Source: Chitinophagaceae bacterium
GTDB taxonomy: Bacteria; Bacteroidota; Bacteroidia; Chitinophagales; Chitinophagaceae
Assembly (NCBI GenBank): GCA_017989935.1
Contig: JAGNOY010000112.1
Coordinates: 1 to 6,792, forward strand
Reading direction: 5' to 3'
Length of the DNA: 6,792 nucleotides
The position numbers were made by a program, and so were the translations under genes. Numbering within the stretch: the stretch's first letter is position 1; each line of letters begins with the position of its first letter. The notes under the pieces are model-generated. The model did not search any database. It was not told where the DNA came from and saw nothing but the letters and a program-made list of their open reading frames with translations. This document shows positions 5,923-6,792 of this stretch, one piece after another.

Positions 5923-6792
5923 TTATTTCATTGTAATTTTCTTAACTGAATCTGCAGGTGCTGAAGTGGCTGGCACCTCTACTTGATGATTTTGTGCCCA
6001 ATATGATTGTTGCTTAGCTAACCAAGCATCATGCTCTGCTTGTGTTTCTACAACAATCACTGCTCTCATCGAATAATGCCCCTTTCCACACATTTGATCA
6101 CACGACAATTCATAAACAAAATTTTCATTCCCTGAAATTTTCTTCATTTCGGTGGTTGTTATGGTTGGAGTAAACCAAATTCTTGAGGTAATCCCTGGAA
6201 CAGCATCCATTTTAAGTCTAAAATGGCTTAATCCAACATCATGAATTACATCACGCGAACCTATGATTAATTCTACAGGTTTGCCCTTCACTAATCTCAA
6301 TTCTCCATTAGGAATAATGATATCATCTTTATTTGCTTCATCTTTCCAATCTAAACCAAGAATATTGTCCTTGTCATTGATGTTTGTATAAGCGCGCTTT
6401 CCTAATGTTTTGTCTGCTCCTGGATAACGAGAAATCCAATTGAATTGCTTACCTACAATTTCAATTTGCATGGCTCCTTTAGGTGCGGGATCCGTCATGT
6501 TAAACCAAGCCTTAAGTCCAATTGCCACTAAAACAGCCATTGCTAATGATGGAATTGTAGTCCAAACTAATTCTAATTTTGTGCTGTGTGCGAAATTATA
6601 CGGAATTTTGTGACCTGTTCTTTGATACTTATATGCGAACCAAAATAATAGAAACTGAGTTGCTAAAAATACAGACCCAGTTACATACAAGGTAATTTCA
6701 AACATTTGGTCGATATCCTTACCATGATCAGATGCAGATTCTGGTATCATTAATGGCATCATATACTTATGACACGCGTATATTCCAACCAT
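5923..6792 (-). CDS. coxB: Cytochrome c oxidase subunit II (5' end beyond the window)
   Basis: CoxB (CtaC) carries the binuclear CuA centre that accepts electrons from cytochrome c and passes them to CoxA. The visible 289 residues begin just after where an N-terminal signal or membrane segment is expected in Bacteroidota homologues, and the frame is open at the window edge. The methionine at the edge is therefore probably internal and the gene partial. Two membrane helices (about 32-55 and 74-96) precede a periplasmic cupredoxin domain with GKQFNWISRYPG at 114-125. CuA ligands are H184 (in VIHDVGLSHFRLKMDAVPG), C231, C235, H239 and M242 (CDQMCGKGHYSM). Q233 replaces the usual Glu; that residue coordinates copper through its backbone carbonyl, so binding should be kept. 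The tail (270-289) is Pro/Ala-rich and ends in basic residues, with no fused cytochrome c domain. coxA follows after 10 bases. Confidence 0.96.
   Translation of the reverse strand: MVGIYACHKYMMPLMIPESASDHGKDIDQMFEITLYVTGSVFLATQFLLFWFAYKYQRTGHKIPYNFAHSTKLELVWTTIPSLAMAVLVAIGLKAWFNMTDPAPKGAMQIEIVGKQFNWISRYPGADKTLGKRAYTNINDKDNILGLDWKDEANKDDIIIPNGELRLVKGKPVELIIGSRDVIHDVGLSHFRLKMDAVPGITSRIWFTPTITTTEMKKISGNENFVYELSCDQMCGKGHYSMRAVIVVETQAEHDAWLAKQQSYWAQNHQVEVPATSAPADSVKKITMK

Noticed and set aside
6790..6792. ATG at the right edge as the true start of coxB
   Set aside because: The frame is open to the edge and the expected N-terminal signal or membrane segment is missing, so this Met is more likely internal to a longer protein.

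Overview
The window is an AT-rich stretch of a chromosome from the Bacteroidota, probably a Chitinophagia- or Sphingobacteriia-like aerobe. Four things point there: a CoxA with a His-rich N-terminal tail, a lipoprotein pairing a DUF4369-type domain with a TlpA-type thioredoxin domain, A-rich start regions without a Shine-Dalgarno core, and a TAnnTTTG-type -7 promoter element. This placement comes from remembered family features, not from a search. Every supported gene is on the minus strand, so transcription runs from high to low coordinates.

Layout in order of transcription. (1) A respiratory block, 6792 to 3165: coxB (CuA subunit II, 5' end cut by the window edge), coxA (heme-copper subunit I) and cyoE/ctaB (heme O synthase). 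The gaps are 10 and 48 bases and the block looks like one operon. (2) A 91-base gap, 3074-3164, with a weak inverted repeat over the cyoE stop codon and a candidate promoter for the next block. (3) A second block, 3073 to 111: a periplasm-facing thioredoxin lipoprotein, pyrD (quinone-dependent dihydroorotate dehydrogenase) and a TerC-family membrane protein. They are joined by a 6-base gap and a 4-base ATGA overlap. (4) A 73-base gap and then the first 12 codons of another gene running off the left edge. Its start codon lies inside a perfect 13-base inverted repeat.

CoxB takes electrons from cytochrome c at CuA and passes them to the heme/CuB centre of CoxA. CyoE makes the farnesylated heme from which that heme is derived. 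PyrD feeds electrons from pyrimidine synthesis into the quinone pool of the same kind of chain. The thioredoxin lipoprotein could keep periplasmic cysteines reduced, perhaps including the CuA ligands, but that is inference. Subunit III and heme A synthase genes are not in the window.

I found no clearly undescribed system. The gene content is conventional. The most unexpected signal is the inverted repeat around the start codon of the left-edge gene, followed by the respiratory operon giving way to a thioredoxin/pyrD/TerC operon where subunit III would be expected.
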